This document shows, in pieces, positions 17,251 to 24,104 of a stretch of 30,374 nt of DNA. The stretch's first letter is position 1; the number at the start of each line of letters is the position of its first letter. This DNA comes from JAQIBY01 sp034721855 (GTDB taxonomy: Bacteria > Bacteroidota > Bacteroidia > Bacteroidales > ML635J-15): NCBI GenBank assembly GCA_034721855.1, contig JAYENB010000335.1, positions 1 to 30,374 of the forward strand, in the 5' to 3' direction. Under the pieces are notes generated by a model. It was not told the DNA's origin. It was given only the letters and a program-made list of their open reading frames with translations, and did not search any database. Position numbers and translations under genes: made by a program.

Positions 17251-17961
17251 ATGAATTGTATTGTAATTGACAATGATTCCCGCGCAAGGGACGAAATGAA
17301 ACAAAACATTAAGAACGTACCAAATCTGGATTTAGTTGGTAGTTTCGAAAATGTGCTCAAGGCAAATGAATTTTTACGGGAAAATGAAATTGACCTGATG
17401 TTTACCGAAGTTGCTTTACCCGGGCTTAACGGACTGGATTTTGTTCGAAGCCTTAAAAATCCTCCCTTGGTAATTGTTACTACATCAGATGAAAAATACG
17501 CTGTTGAAGCTTTTGAACTTGATGTGATGGATTTTCTCGTTAAGCCCATTAAGATGGATCGTTTTCTCCGTGCCATCAACAAAGTTGAAGATGAATTAAA
17601 AATAATTGAGGAGCCTGGTGCTATTGATTACAATGAAGATTTTATTTTTGTTAAATCAGAGCGCAAATACGTTAAACTGAACTACAATGATATTTATTTC
17701 ATTGAAGGGCTCAAAGATTATGTCATTTTCCACGCCAACAAAGGCAAATTCATGACTGCCATGAATGTTAAAACCGCTCACAGACGTTTGCCCAACCCAA
17801 CATTTTTCCGTACCAGTAAATCATATATTGTCAATGTAAACCACATTGATGAGATTGATGGTGAAGATGTGATTGTTCAGGATACCAGAATACCGATTGG
17901 ACGTTCTTACCGTGAAAAATTTGTTCACAGGTTTGTTCAACAACGTTTGATCAGAAGGTAA
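17251..17961 (+). CDS. LytTR-family response regulator with degenerate receiver
   Basis: A 236-residue cytoplasmic transcription regulator. A receiver domain (1-115) is joined to a LytTR DNA-binding domain (about 130-236; FIFVKSERKYVKLNYNDI, IEGLKDYVIFH, FFRTSKSYIVNVNHI, IPIGRSYREKF). The phospho-acceptor position is Glu53 (FTEVALPG, where LDIxMPG is usual), and the acidic pair near the N-terminus reads D7-N8 and not D-D. Thr77/Thr78 and the conserved Lys98 (LVKPI) remain. Asp-to-Glu at this site often mimics the phosphorylated form, so the protein may be active without phosphorylation or be controlled another way. It lies 16 nt upstream of an Hpt-domain gene, probably in the same operon, downstream of an inverted repeat overlapping its promoter. 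Confidence 0.9.
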   Translation: MNCIVIDNDSRARDEMKQNIKNVPNLDLVGSFENVLKANEFLRENEIDLMFTEVALPGLNGLDFVRSLKNPPLVIVTTSDEKYAVEAFELDVMDFLVKPIKMDRFLRAINKVEDELKIIEEPGAIDYNEDFIFVKSERKYVKLNYNDIYFIEGLKDYVIFHANKGKFMTAMNVKTAHRRLPNPTFFRTSKSYIVNVNHIDEIDGEDVIVQDTRIPIGRSYREKFVHRFVQQRLIRR

Positions 17962-17977
17962 GAAATTAACCAGTTAC

Positions 17978-18328
17978 ATGCACAGAACTTATTTCAGTGT
18001 TCATTTGTTTAATAAATACACAGGCTTTGATCCGGAAGTAATGCAGATGATATTTGATGTTTTTAAAAAGCACTATCCTGATTATTTCAAAGAAGCCTCA
18101 GAATGCATTGAGCGAAAAGACTGGGAAAATTTTGGACTTGTAGTGCATCGTGCAAAGTCAGCGGTTGCTATTATGGGAATGGAAGAGATCAGGAATGAGC
18201 TGGAAGAAATAGAGCAACAGGCAGTACAGGCCGAGAATACGGATGTTTTTGCTTCACGTCTGGATAACGTATTAATAAAGGTAAAAACAGGGGTAGAGCA
18301 GATACAGCAATACGTTGATAATCGTTAG
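17978..18328 (+). CDS. Stand-alone Hpt (histidine phosphotransfer) domain protein
   Basis: 116 residues, all helical. The text LFNKYTGFDPEVMQMIFDVFKK followed by VVHRAKSAVAIMGMEEIRNELEEIE is the Hpt pattern. The phospho-accepting residue is predicted to be H57 with the accompanying K60 (HxxK). Hpt proteins relay phosphate between hybrid kinases and receivers. This one directly follows a regulator whose receiver lacks the Asp acceptor, so its partner is probably encoded elsewhere or the contact is non-catalytic. No sensor kinase is present in the window. The gene ends 10 nt before a 21-bp terminator stem. Confidence 0.85.
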   Translation: MHRTYFSVHLFNKYTGFDPEVMQMIFDVFKKHYPDYFKEASECIERKDWENFGLVVHRAKSAVAIMGMEEIRNELEEIEQQAVQAENTDVFASRLDNVLIKVKTGVEQIQQYVDNR

Positions 18329-18338
18329 TGTATAAAAC

Positions 18339-18390
18339 ACCACCAATAAAAAACCCGCTTCGTTTGACGAGCGGGTTTTTTATTGGTGGT
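18339..18390. terminator. Strong bidirectional terminator (21-bp perfect stem)
   Basis: Bases 18339-18359 pair without mismatch with 18370-18390 around a 10-nt loop. The stem contains a G+C core (ACCCGCT/AGCGGGT) flanked by A6/T6, so each strand ends in a T-run. It separates the convergent Hpt and OB-fold lipoprotein genes. Confidence 0.93.
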
Positions 18391-18402
18391 CAGGAGATAC
18401 CA

Positions 18403-18936
18403 CTATTCTTTTTCGTGATCACATTTGCAGACCTTACATTTGCTTGCTTCTAAAACAAAGGTGTTGTCATGGGCAGCCTTATGCTGAGCGTCATCAATAT
18501 GCTCATCGCCTTCTTCATGATCTTGTGTTTCCGGTTCAATGATTTCCACTTCCCCGGTGACCACTACTTTTTTGCCGAGTAAATCCTGTGAAAATATTTC
18601 TTCACTGGTTACAATCACAACATCTTCATTTTCGGTGGCAAGAAACATGCGTTTGCCACCATGCTGACAAACATGAGTGACTTTACCACATACTTGGATG
18701 TGTTCTGCTTCGTATGATTTAAAATCCCTGTACACATCGGTTGCTGTTAACATGCCTTCGCATGATGCTACGGTTCCGCTGCATGCTCTAGCATCAACAT
18801 CCATTTTTTCTTCTTGTTTTATATTCTCCGTGCCCTGTTCAGTGTCCTGATTTTCAGTGCCGGCATCGTTTCCCGTGTCCTGACATCCAACAAGGATAAA
18901 AAAGAACAGGGGGAGTACTAATACTAATTTTTGCAT
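18403..18936 (-). CDS. OB-fold lipoprotein with Cys/His-rich tail
   Basis: A 177-residue lipoprotein (LVGC, lipidated Cys18) with an acidic linker rich in Glu, Asn and Thr (20-48). A domain at about 62-135 looks like an OB fold (IQVCGKVTHVCQHGGKRMFLAT and GKKVVVTGEVEII). It carries Cys83, Cys90 and His92 beside the GGKRMF turn. The tail is rich in His and acidic residues (139-156) and ends KCKVCKCDHEKE with Cys167, 170 and 172. These clusters suggest binding of a metal ion or a redox role in the periplasm; neither is proven. It is a single gene with its own terminator downstream (18339-18390). No named gene is recognised. Confidence 0.7.
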   Translation of the reverse strand: MQKLVLVLPLFFFILVGCQDTGNDAGTENQDTEQGTENIKQEEKMDVDARACSGTVASCEGMLTATDVYRDFKSYEAEHIQVCGKVTHVCQHGGKRMFLATENEDVVIVTSEEIFSQDLLGKKVVVTGEVEIIEPETQDHEEGDEHIDDAQHKAAHDNTFVLEASKCKVCKCDHEKE

Positions 18937-18992
18937 ATATAATATAGGTTTATGGTTAATAACAGAAATAATTTTGAGTATTTTTACTTTTT

Positions 18993-19678
18993 TTATTCTT
19001 TTTCAAATATATCGTTAAAAGCCATAGTTACATCTTTATCAATATTTTTATCATTATAATCAGAGTGAGGTATTTGTAATTTTTCTAAAACTTCTTTGAA
19101 TTTTCGAAAACCGTATTCATTTCTAAACTCAACCCATTCAACATTTAAACTGTTTAATTGTGCTTTGTTCGTGTTTGAAAGTTTATCTGCTACAAAAACT
19201 TTACTATCTCTGGCAATTACAGCATCTGCATTTTTCGGATTACCTTTCCCCATTAATTTTACCTTACATTTGTATTTATTATTATCTTTCAATAGATAAA
19301 AATCAATTTCACGAACAAATGTCTGTTTATTAGATTTTCCTTTTAAAATTGCTTTGTAATTCTTTGCATCCTTCCAATTGAAGAAACTATCTCTCTTTTT
19401 ACAGATGTATTTGTTTCTTTTTTTGATGCTTCAATCAAAACATGTAAAAACATCAGATCTTTTAATTTTCCAATATTCTTTGCAGCCCAATATCTTACTT
19501 TATAATATGGATGATATAATAAATCTACAAACTATTTTCCATTATATTCTTTAGGTAAATGTCCCAAATTTTCCAGAATAAAAACTAAGGTTTTAGTATC
19601 TTTTTGTTTATTAAAAAGTTCTTTTATTGAATTATTTCCATTATTTTTCAAAATTTCTATATGTTCTTTTGTTATCAT
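18993..19678 (-). pseudogene. Decayed restriction-endonuclease-like gene (CfrBI-like type II)
   Basis: Reading from ATG 19678 gives MITKEHIEILKNNG and a helical HEAT-like part up to a TAG at 19534-19532. The same frame continues with VDLLYHPYYKVRYWAAKNIGK. A one-base loss near 19370-19373 then shifts the frame to DAKNYKAILKGKSNKQTF, EIDFYLLKDNNKY, VKLMGKGNPKNADAVIARDS and on to the stop at 18993. This arrangement resembles CfrBI-type restriction endonucleases, with a PD-(D/E)xK-like core (EID, then KVK where ExK is expected). With a stop, a frameshift and a changed catalytic position it is almost certainly inactive. It is markedly more A+T-rich than its neighbours, suggesting transfer. No methyltransferase is adjacent. 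A TATCTTTG box (19693-19700) supports the original start. The family name is a recognition call. Confidence 0.7.
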
Positions 19679-19692
19679 ATTTTATTTTTTTT

Positions 19693-19700
19693 CAAAGATA
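19693..19700 (-). promoter_or_regulatory. -7 box (TATCTTTG) of the restriction-like pseudogene
   Basis: On the minus strand TATCTTTG lies 14 nt before the ATG at 19678. No TTG is at the standard distance. The closeness to the ATG fits a very short leader. Confidence 0.4.
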
Positions 19701-19732
19701 ATACTTTAATGTGTTTTATTTTTTTAGAATCA

Positions 19733-20158
19733 TTATTCCAACTGACTTTCGTCAATCTTGGCGACATCAAAATGCAGAAAATCCCAAGTGAAAATATCCG
19801 ATTCTATTTCTTCGTTTGTCAGGTTTTCTGATTCAAAATAATAGCCATTCAATTTACCGCTGATGGTTCTGCCGGATTTGAGTGTTCTTTCCATGTCACC
19901 GCTTTTGAATTTTACCACATAATCCAACATGTAAACCAGTTCAAATGAAATTTTTACCGGATAATCGTTGGTATTTTTGATCTTAAACCTGAGTTGCAAA
20001 GGGCTTGATTTGTTCCACCATTTCGCATGTGACCATTTATATGAAATTGCCACACCGTCGATGGTGTCATACGTATGTTTATAACCAAATTGTGCATGTG
20101 ATTGTGACACAAACAACATGGCAAGCGTGAACAGTAAAGCTATGCGCAATCGTTTCAT
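19733..20158 (-). CDS. Small exported protein of unknown function
   Basis: 141 residues with a signal peptide (cleavage after SHA|Q, about residue 22). The mature part is predicted to be beta-rich, with an immunoglobulin-like look (LQLRFKIKNTNDYPVKISFELVYM, then a KSGRTISGKL segment). No family is recognised. Its ATG overlaps the stop codon of the serpin gene by one base (TAATG), so it is probably translated by coupling as the last gene of the FKBP-pyrB-pyrI-serpin cluster. That position suggests a role near the serpin in the periplasm or outside the cell, which is an inference only. Confidence 0.75.
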   Translation of the reverse strand: MKRLRIALLFTLAMLFVSQSHAQFGYKHTYDTIDGVAISYKWSHAKWWNKSSPLQLRFKIKNTNDYPVKISFELVYMLDYVVKFKSGDMERTLKSGRTISGKLNGYYFESENLTNEEIESDIFTWDFLHFDVAKIDESQLE

Positions 20159-21345
20159 TATTTAGTTTTTTCAGGGTTATTTACTATACCAGCAAACAAA
20201 ATGTTGCCTTGTTTATGTTCTTTAATGATGAAAATAAACGGCTTGTCAACGATAAATTCAAGGGGGCGTTTGGCTGTTTTTTCCCTGATAACCACTGCTG
20301 TAGCTGCAGCCGCTTCAGTGCCTTCTTCATCTACTTCCACAACCGCCTGATGGATAACGTCATCAATGACAAGATTCTTCTCCCCGTTCATATTGCTGAA
20401 ATTGGCATAATTCGAAAAAGGAGCAACCATGCCCATTTTTTTCAAGGTTTTTTTCATCTCATACCGCTCTTCCACCTTAAAACGTGGTAATGCCAGCATG
20501 ATTTTAGTTTCCTTAAAATCATCACACAGGGAGTTAAATTGATCGTTGTTCAGCCATGTCACAATATCTGCAGGTTTTTTATCTTTTGCAGGCAACAATA
20601 TGTACATGGATGCAAGCTCATCCCTGTATGGCAATTGTATAGCCCTGAAATTTTCTTTTTCTGCATGCAGGATATCGGATTTCATGGTCATAAAATCTGT
20701 TTCTATCTCACCATCCGGGGTATGGAAATCATTTTTCCTCGTTTTTTCAGGGTCAAATTGCGTCTGCCAGTCTGCATTAAAATAAATTGCATTTACAAGG
20801 ATCATGCGCGTTAAGTCGTTGACATTGCGTTTGCGGATCAGTTGCCTGATTTTTCTTTCTGTTTTAGCCTCTACCCACTGGTTGATTCTGCGGCGGGCCT
20901 CTTCGCGCTTTACCGTGTTTCTGAAATCTACGTATTCAACCCTGGCATCAAAATCTTTCAGCCCTTCCATAAATTCCTCTGTGAAATAGTAATTCTCTTG
21001 TGCCCACACAGCATTGGCCAGTTGAAATACAGGGGTTTTCAGTTGTTTGAAATAATCAAGTATTTGTGTCCAGGATTCATGGTTTTTCTGTCGTGAAAAC
21101 GGGAAGTGCATGGTTTTTGCCATATCCCATTTTGTGCGCCAGGCAGTACCATCATACGTCATGGCCAGTGCAGTGCTGATTGAAAAGGGACTGAACACCA
21201 TGTTTTCACTCGGCTCGTATCCTGCTTCCATCAAATCAAAACAAAATGCATTGTTGCCTTCTACGGCTTTATTGATTTGTTTGTCCTGAGCTTGCGCTGA
21301 AAAAATAATGCTCATAGTAGCAATGATAGATAAAATGTTTTTCAT
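20158..21345 (-). CDS. Secreted serpin with an inhibitory-type hinge
   Basis: A 395-residue serpin with a signal peptide (cleavage near AQA, residue 19). The serpin fold signatures are present: VFSPFSISTALAMTYDGT (50-67), NAIYFNADWQTQFDP (185-199), and the C-terminal DKPFIFIIKEHKQGNILFAGIVNNP. The reactive-centre hinge EEGTEAAAAT (340-349) has the small residues needed for loop insertion, so it should inhibit proteases and not only share the fold. Counting from P15 Gly342 puts P1 at Lys356 and P1' at Thr357, which predicts trypsin-like or Lys-specific targets. The gene begins 4 nt after pyrI ends and overlaps the next gene by one base. Bacterial serpins are sporadic and often protect against external or own proteases. 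Confidence 0.95.
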   Translation of the reverse strand: MKNILSIIATMSIIFSAQAQDKQINKAVEGNNAFCFDLMEAGYEPSENMVFSPFSISTALAMTYDGTAWRTKWDMAKTMHFPFSRQKNHESWTQILDYFKQLKTPVFQLANAVWAQENYYFTEEFMEGLKDFDARVEYVDFRNTVKREEARRRINQWVEAKTERKIRQLIRKRNVNDLTRMILVNAIYFNADWQTQFDPEKTRKNDFHTPDGEIETDFMTMKSDILHAEKENFRAIQLPYRDELASMYILLPAKDKKPADIVTWLNNDQFNSLCDDFKETKIMLALPRFKVEERYEMKKTLKKMGMVAPFSNYANFSNMNGEKNLVIDDVIHQAVVEVDEEGTEAAAATAVVIREKTAKRPLEFIVDKPFIFIIKEHKQGNILFAGIVNNPEKTK

Positions 21346-21349
21346 TTAT

Positions 21350-21814
21350 TTAGCGTGTTTCAAAATGTTCCTGGTCAGTAATTTTTTCGCAGTATTTACA
21401 TTTTAACTGCAATTTCCCGTTTTTTTCAATGACCTCAAATTTGGTGGTCATTTTTTCGACGTTGGTAATGCATTTTGGATTCATGCACTTGAAAATACCA
21501 CGAATCTGATCAGGGATTTTTACATTGTATTTATCCACAACCTCATAATCCTGAATGATATTGATACGCGCAGTAGGAGCTACCATAGCAATTTTATTCA
21601 GGTCTTCATTGGAAAAATGTTTATCCGCAATTTTAAGGATTCCTTTTTTACCGAGCCTGGAACTTTCAAGGTTGTTGCCAATAGTAATGGTTGTGTTCAT
21701 CATGTCAACATGAAGAATTGACAACGCTTTAAATAAATTGTCTGCGGGGATGTGATCAATAACTGTCCCATTTTTAATGGCACTGACCGTAAGTTTTTCT
21801 TTTTGTTTAGCCAT
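21350..21814 (-). CDS. pyrI: Aspartate carbamoyltransferase regulatory subunit
   Basis: 154 residues, the normal length for PyrI, the regulatory chain of aspartate carbamoyltransferase, which binds nucleotide effectors and controls the first committed step of pyrimidine synthesis. The N-terminal allosteric domain (LTVSAIKNGTVIDHIPADN, with LSILHV) is followed by the zinc domain with four Cys ligands C110, C115 (CMNPKC) and C139, C142 (CKYC), which makes contact with the catalytic chain. It lies 4 nt downstream of pyrB and 4 nt upstream of the serpin gene, with no room for a terminator on either side. Confidence 0.96.
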   Translation of the reverse strand: MAKQKEKLTVSAIKNGTVIDHIPADNLFKALSILHVDMMNTTITIGNNLESSRLGKKGILKIADKHFSNEDLNKIAMVAPTARINIIQDYEVVDKYNVKIPDQIRGIFKCMNPKCITNVEKMTTKFEVIEKNGKLQLKCKYCEKITDQEHFETR

Positions 21815-21818
21815 GTTG

Positions 21819-22730
21819 TTATGATTTGATACCTAGGATTAAACTTAAAATTGCCATTCTTGTGTAAACACCATTCAGGGCTTGAGGAAAATAATATGCC
21901 CTGGGATTATCATCCACACTAGTGTCGATTTCATTGACACGGGGTAGCGGATGGAGAATTTTTAGATTTTCTTTTGTCCCATCCAGCATGTCATTGGTAA
22001 GAACATACACATTTTTCACGCGCTCGTATTCCATGGGATCGGAAAACCGTTCTTTCTGCACCCTGGTAACATACATGATGTCAGCTTTTGACATGATATC
22101 TGTGAATTCGGTGTGTTCATAAAACTTTATGCCTTTATTATTGAGAAAATCTTTGTATTCATCCGGCATTTTCAGCGTATCCGGAGATATAAAATTAAAA
22201 ACCGGATTAAAATTGGACAAAGCCATTAAGAGTGAATGTACAGTGCGACCGTATTTTAAGTCACCCACAAGAAAAATATTGAGGTTTTCCAGAGTTCCCT
22301 GTGTTTTTCTAATGGAATACAAATCCAACAGGCATTGCGTAGGATGCTGATTAGCACCGTCTCCGGCATTGATTACCGGCACGTCGGCAATTTCGCTGGC
22401 GTACCTGGCACTGCCTTCAAGCGGATGCCTCATGATGATCAAATCACTGTACTGATTGACAGTTTTAATGGTATCAGCAAAGCTTTCCCCTTTGGCAACA
22501 CTGCTGTTGGTAGCTTCGGAAAATCCAACTATTCTGCCGCCAAGTCTGTTAATAGCCGACTCAAAACTCAGGCGTGTGCGTGTTGATGGCTCAAAGAACA
22601 GAGAGGCAATGACATAGTCGTCTAACAGGTTTTGCTTAGGGTTTTTCTCAAATTCTTCTGCCAGATCAAGAATCTTGTAGTATTCTTCCGGCGTAAAGTC
22701 TGTAATGGAAATCAGGCTTTTGTTTTTCAT
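21819..22730 (-). CDS. pyrB: Aspartate carbamoyltransferase catalytic subunit
   Basis: 303 residues, the usual length for PyrB, which joins carbamoyl phosphate and aspartate to form carbamoyl aspartate in the cytoplasm. The carbamoyl-phosphate loop FFEPSTRTRLSFE (45-57, S49-T50-R51-T52-R53), the K80 loop (VAKGES), R101-H102 (MRHPLEG), DGANQHPTQ (124-132) and HPLPRVNEID are all present. It pairs with PyrI directly downstream to form the allosteric class of the enzyme. It follows the FKBP gene by 14 nt, so its expression may depend on the promoter of that gene. No attenuator or PyrR-type leader was noticed. Confidence 0.97.
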   Translation of the reverse strand: MKNKSLISITDFTPEEYYKILDLAEEFEKNPKQNLLDDYVIASLFFEPSTRTRLSFESAINRLGGRIVGFSEATNSSVAKGESFADTIKTVNQYSDLIIMRHPLEGSARYASEIADVPVINAGDGANQHPTQCLLDLYSIRKTQGTLENLNIFLVGDLKYGRTVHSLLMALSNFNPVFNFISPDTLKMPDEYKDFLNNKGIKFYEHTEFTDIMSKADIMYVTRVQKERFSDPMEYERVKNVYVLTNDMLDGTKENLKILHPLPRVNEIDTSVDDNPRAYYFPQALNGVYTRMAILSLILGIKS

Positions 22731-22744
22731 TCAGTTAAGTTTGA

Positions 22745-23467
22745 TTATTCAACGATATCCAGTAATTCAACTTCGAAAATCAGGGTTTCATAGGGGCCGA
22801 TGGCACCACGTGCGCCACGTTCACCATAACCAAGGTTATAAGGAATATACAGTTTGTATTTGGCACCGGTTTTCATCAATTGTAACCCTTCCTGCCATCC
22901 TTTAATCACACCGTTGAGTGGGAATTCAATGGGTTCGCCGCGTTCATAAGAACTGTCAAACACAGTGCCGTCCAATAAAGTGCCTTCGTAGTGTACTTTT
23001 ACTTTGTTGTTCGGGCCGGGTTTTTCGCCATCGCCTTCATTCAGTACTTCATATTGTAAGCCTGATTCGGTTACGTTTACTTCTTCCCGTTTGGCATTGG
23101 TTTCCAGGAATTTTTTACCTTCTTCAATTTTAGGTTCATTTTCTGTTTTGGATGCCTGTGACATGAATTTTTGAATGAGCTGATTGGATGCATTCATATC
23201 TACCAATGCTTCTTCATTGGCAAATTGTTTTTTCAATACTGCCATGAAAATATCCTGATCGATTTTTTCAGCAATACCTTGTTGTTTAAAACTTTGTGCG
23301 ATTTGCACCCCAAGGGCAAAACTGGCTGAGTCTTTCAGGGTTTCCATTTCACTCATGTTAATGTCCGGTGATTCATCTTTTGTTGTTTTATCGGAACATC
23401 TACATGAAACAATTAATAATGCAGCGCCAAGAAATAAGGCAATTGTGTGGAGATGATTCTTTTTCAT
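22745..23467 (-). CDS. FKBP-type peptidyl-prolyl isomerase, FkpA-like lipoprotein
   Basis: A 240-residue exported folding helper. The lipoprotein signal ends LLIVSC (lipidated Cys22). An N-terminal helical dimerisation domain (about 45-130, ASFALGVQIAQSFKQQGI) precedes the FKBP domain (about 138-240) with VKVHYEGTLLDGTVFDSSYERGEP, EFPLNGVIKGWQEGLQLMKTGAKYKLYIP and LGYG. The layout matches FkpA/Mip proteins of the periplasm or outer membrane. It is the first gene of the minus-strand cluster leading into pyrB, pyrI and the serpin. No exact TAnnTTTG promoter was found upstream, only a direct repeat AATGTTTTATTT at 23468-23479 and 23498-23509. Confidence 0.93.
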   Translation of the reverse strand: MKKNHLHTIALFLGAALLIVSCRCSDKTTKDESPDINMSEMETLKDSASFALGVQIAQSFKQQGIAEKIDQDIFMAVLKKQFANEEALVDMNASNQLIQKFMSQASKTENEPKIEEGKKFLETNAKREEVNVTESGLQYEVLNEGDGEKPGPNNKVKVHYEGTLLDGTVFDSSYERGEPIEFPLNGVIKGWQEGLQLMKTGAKYKLYIPYNLGYGERGARGAIGPYETLIFEVELLDIVE

Positions 23468-23575
23468 AATGTTTTATTTTTTTGTTTGTACAAATAAAAT
23501 GTTTTATTTATTCACATCCAATTTTTTTTCACCGAAGTTATCCGCATCTGAAATTTCTCATTATCATTTCTTAAT

Positions 23576-23669
23576 TTTCTCTGCGGTGCTTAGTGCTTCT
23601 CGGCGTAACTCTGCGGTATAGTAGGTTCTACCGCAAAGTTTCGCAGAGGTGCAAAGAACCGCAAAGAAA
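23576..23669. repeat. Long imperfect hairpin of CTCTGCGGT/ACCGCAAAG type
   Basis: A left arm (23576-23618) and right arm (23629-23669) are imperfect reverse complements over about 41-43 bases with a 10-nt centre. The ends are perfect near GCGGTA/TACCGC. The words CTCTGCGGT and ACCGCAAAG each recur inside the arms. Related text (CTCTGCGCCTTAGCG) lies at about 9226-9240. Such sequences are frequent between genes in Bacteroidota; their role is not known to me. Confidence 0.75.
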
Positions 23670-23795
23670 TGATAAAATACCAGTCATGATAATATTTAGA
23701 TATTGTTTCAGATACTCATTAGTTTTATTTTCAACAATGTATGCTTTACTTCTGTCTCCTGTCTTCGGTCTATTTAGTGCTTGTCAATAGAGTCA

Positions 23796-23945
23796 GTGTC
23801 TGGTACATAATGTTCGAGTTCAAGTTTACCCTGTAAATTTATTGTACAGGGGCTTGCGAAGTATTGGCAACCAGGAGTTTACTGGCGTAAATGACTGGTT
23901 GTCAATGCGAGCGTAACGCAGAAATCGGACATTATGGCCGGACAC
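23796..23945. mobile_element. 150-bp element with terminal inverted repeats, MITE-like
   Basis: The left end (23796-23816, begins GTGTCTGG and contains CATAATGT) is an imperfect reverse complement of the right end (23926-23945, ends CCGGACAC), with about 17 of 20 positions agreeing and a one-base gap. Inside are the hairpin CCCTGTA/TACAGGG (centred near 23845) and a longer one, ATTGGCAACCAG paired with CTGGTTGTCAAT (about 23860-23907) with further pairs in its loop. There is no coding sequence. The structure fits a small non-autonomous or REP-like element. Target duplications are not clear. Confidence 0.5.
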
Positions 23946-24104
23946 TATTTAGTTCCTCTTATTCAATGTGTTAGTGAGGCCATGATGTTGTATAATGTGA
24001 AGTTTGCTTGTTTGTATGGATAAATTTTAAGGATTATTTCACTAAGTAGCGAGTGGAATATTAAACTGTATTTTATATCTTGCATGCTTTAAATTACAAG
24101 CACT

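Larger units (their letters stand above)
23468..24104. other. Divergent intergenic region with two structured elements
   Basis: A gene-free stretch between the FKBP gene (-) and the M28 peptidase gene (+). It holds the long hairpin at 23576-23669 and the terminal-inverted-repeat element at 23796-23945. No exact Bacteroidota promoter was identified for either flanking gene. Confidence 0.65.

Noticed and set aside
23770..23953. CTATTTAGT at 23770-23778 and 23945-23953 as target-site duplication of the 150-bp element
   Set aside because: The left copy is 17 nt away from the left terminal repeat while the right copy overlaps the right end, so the two are not placed symmetrically.
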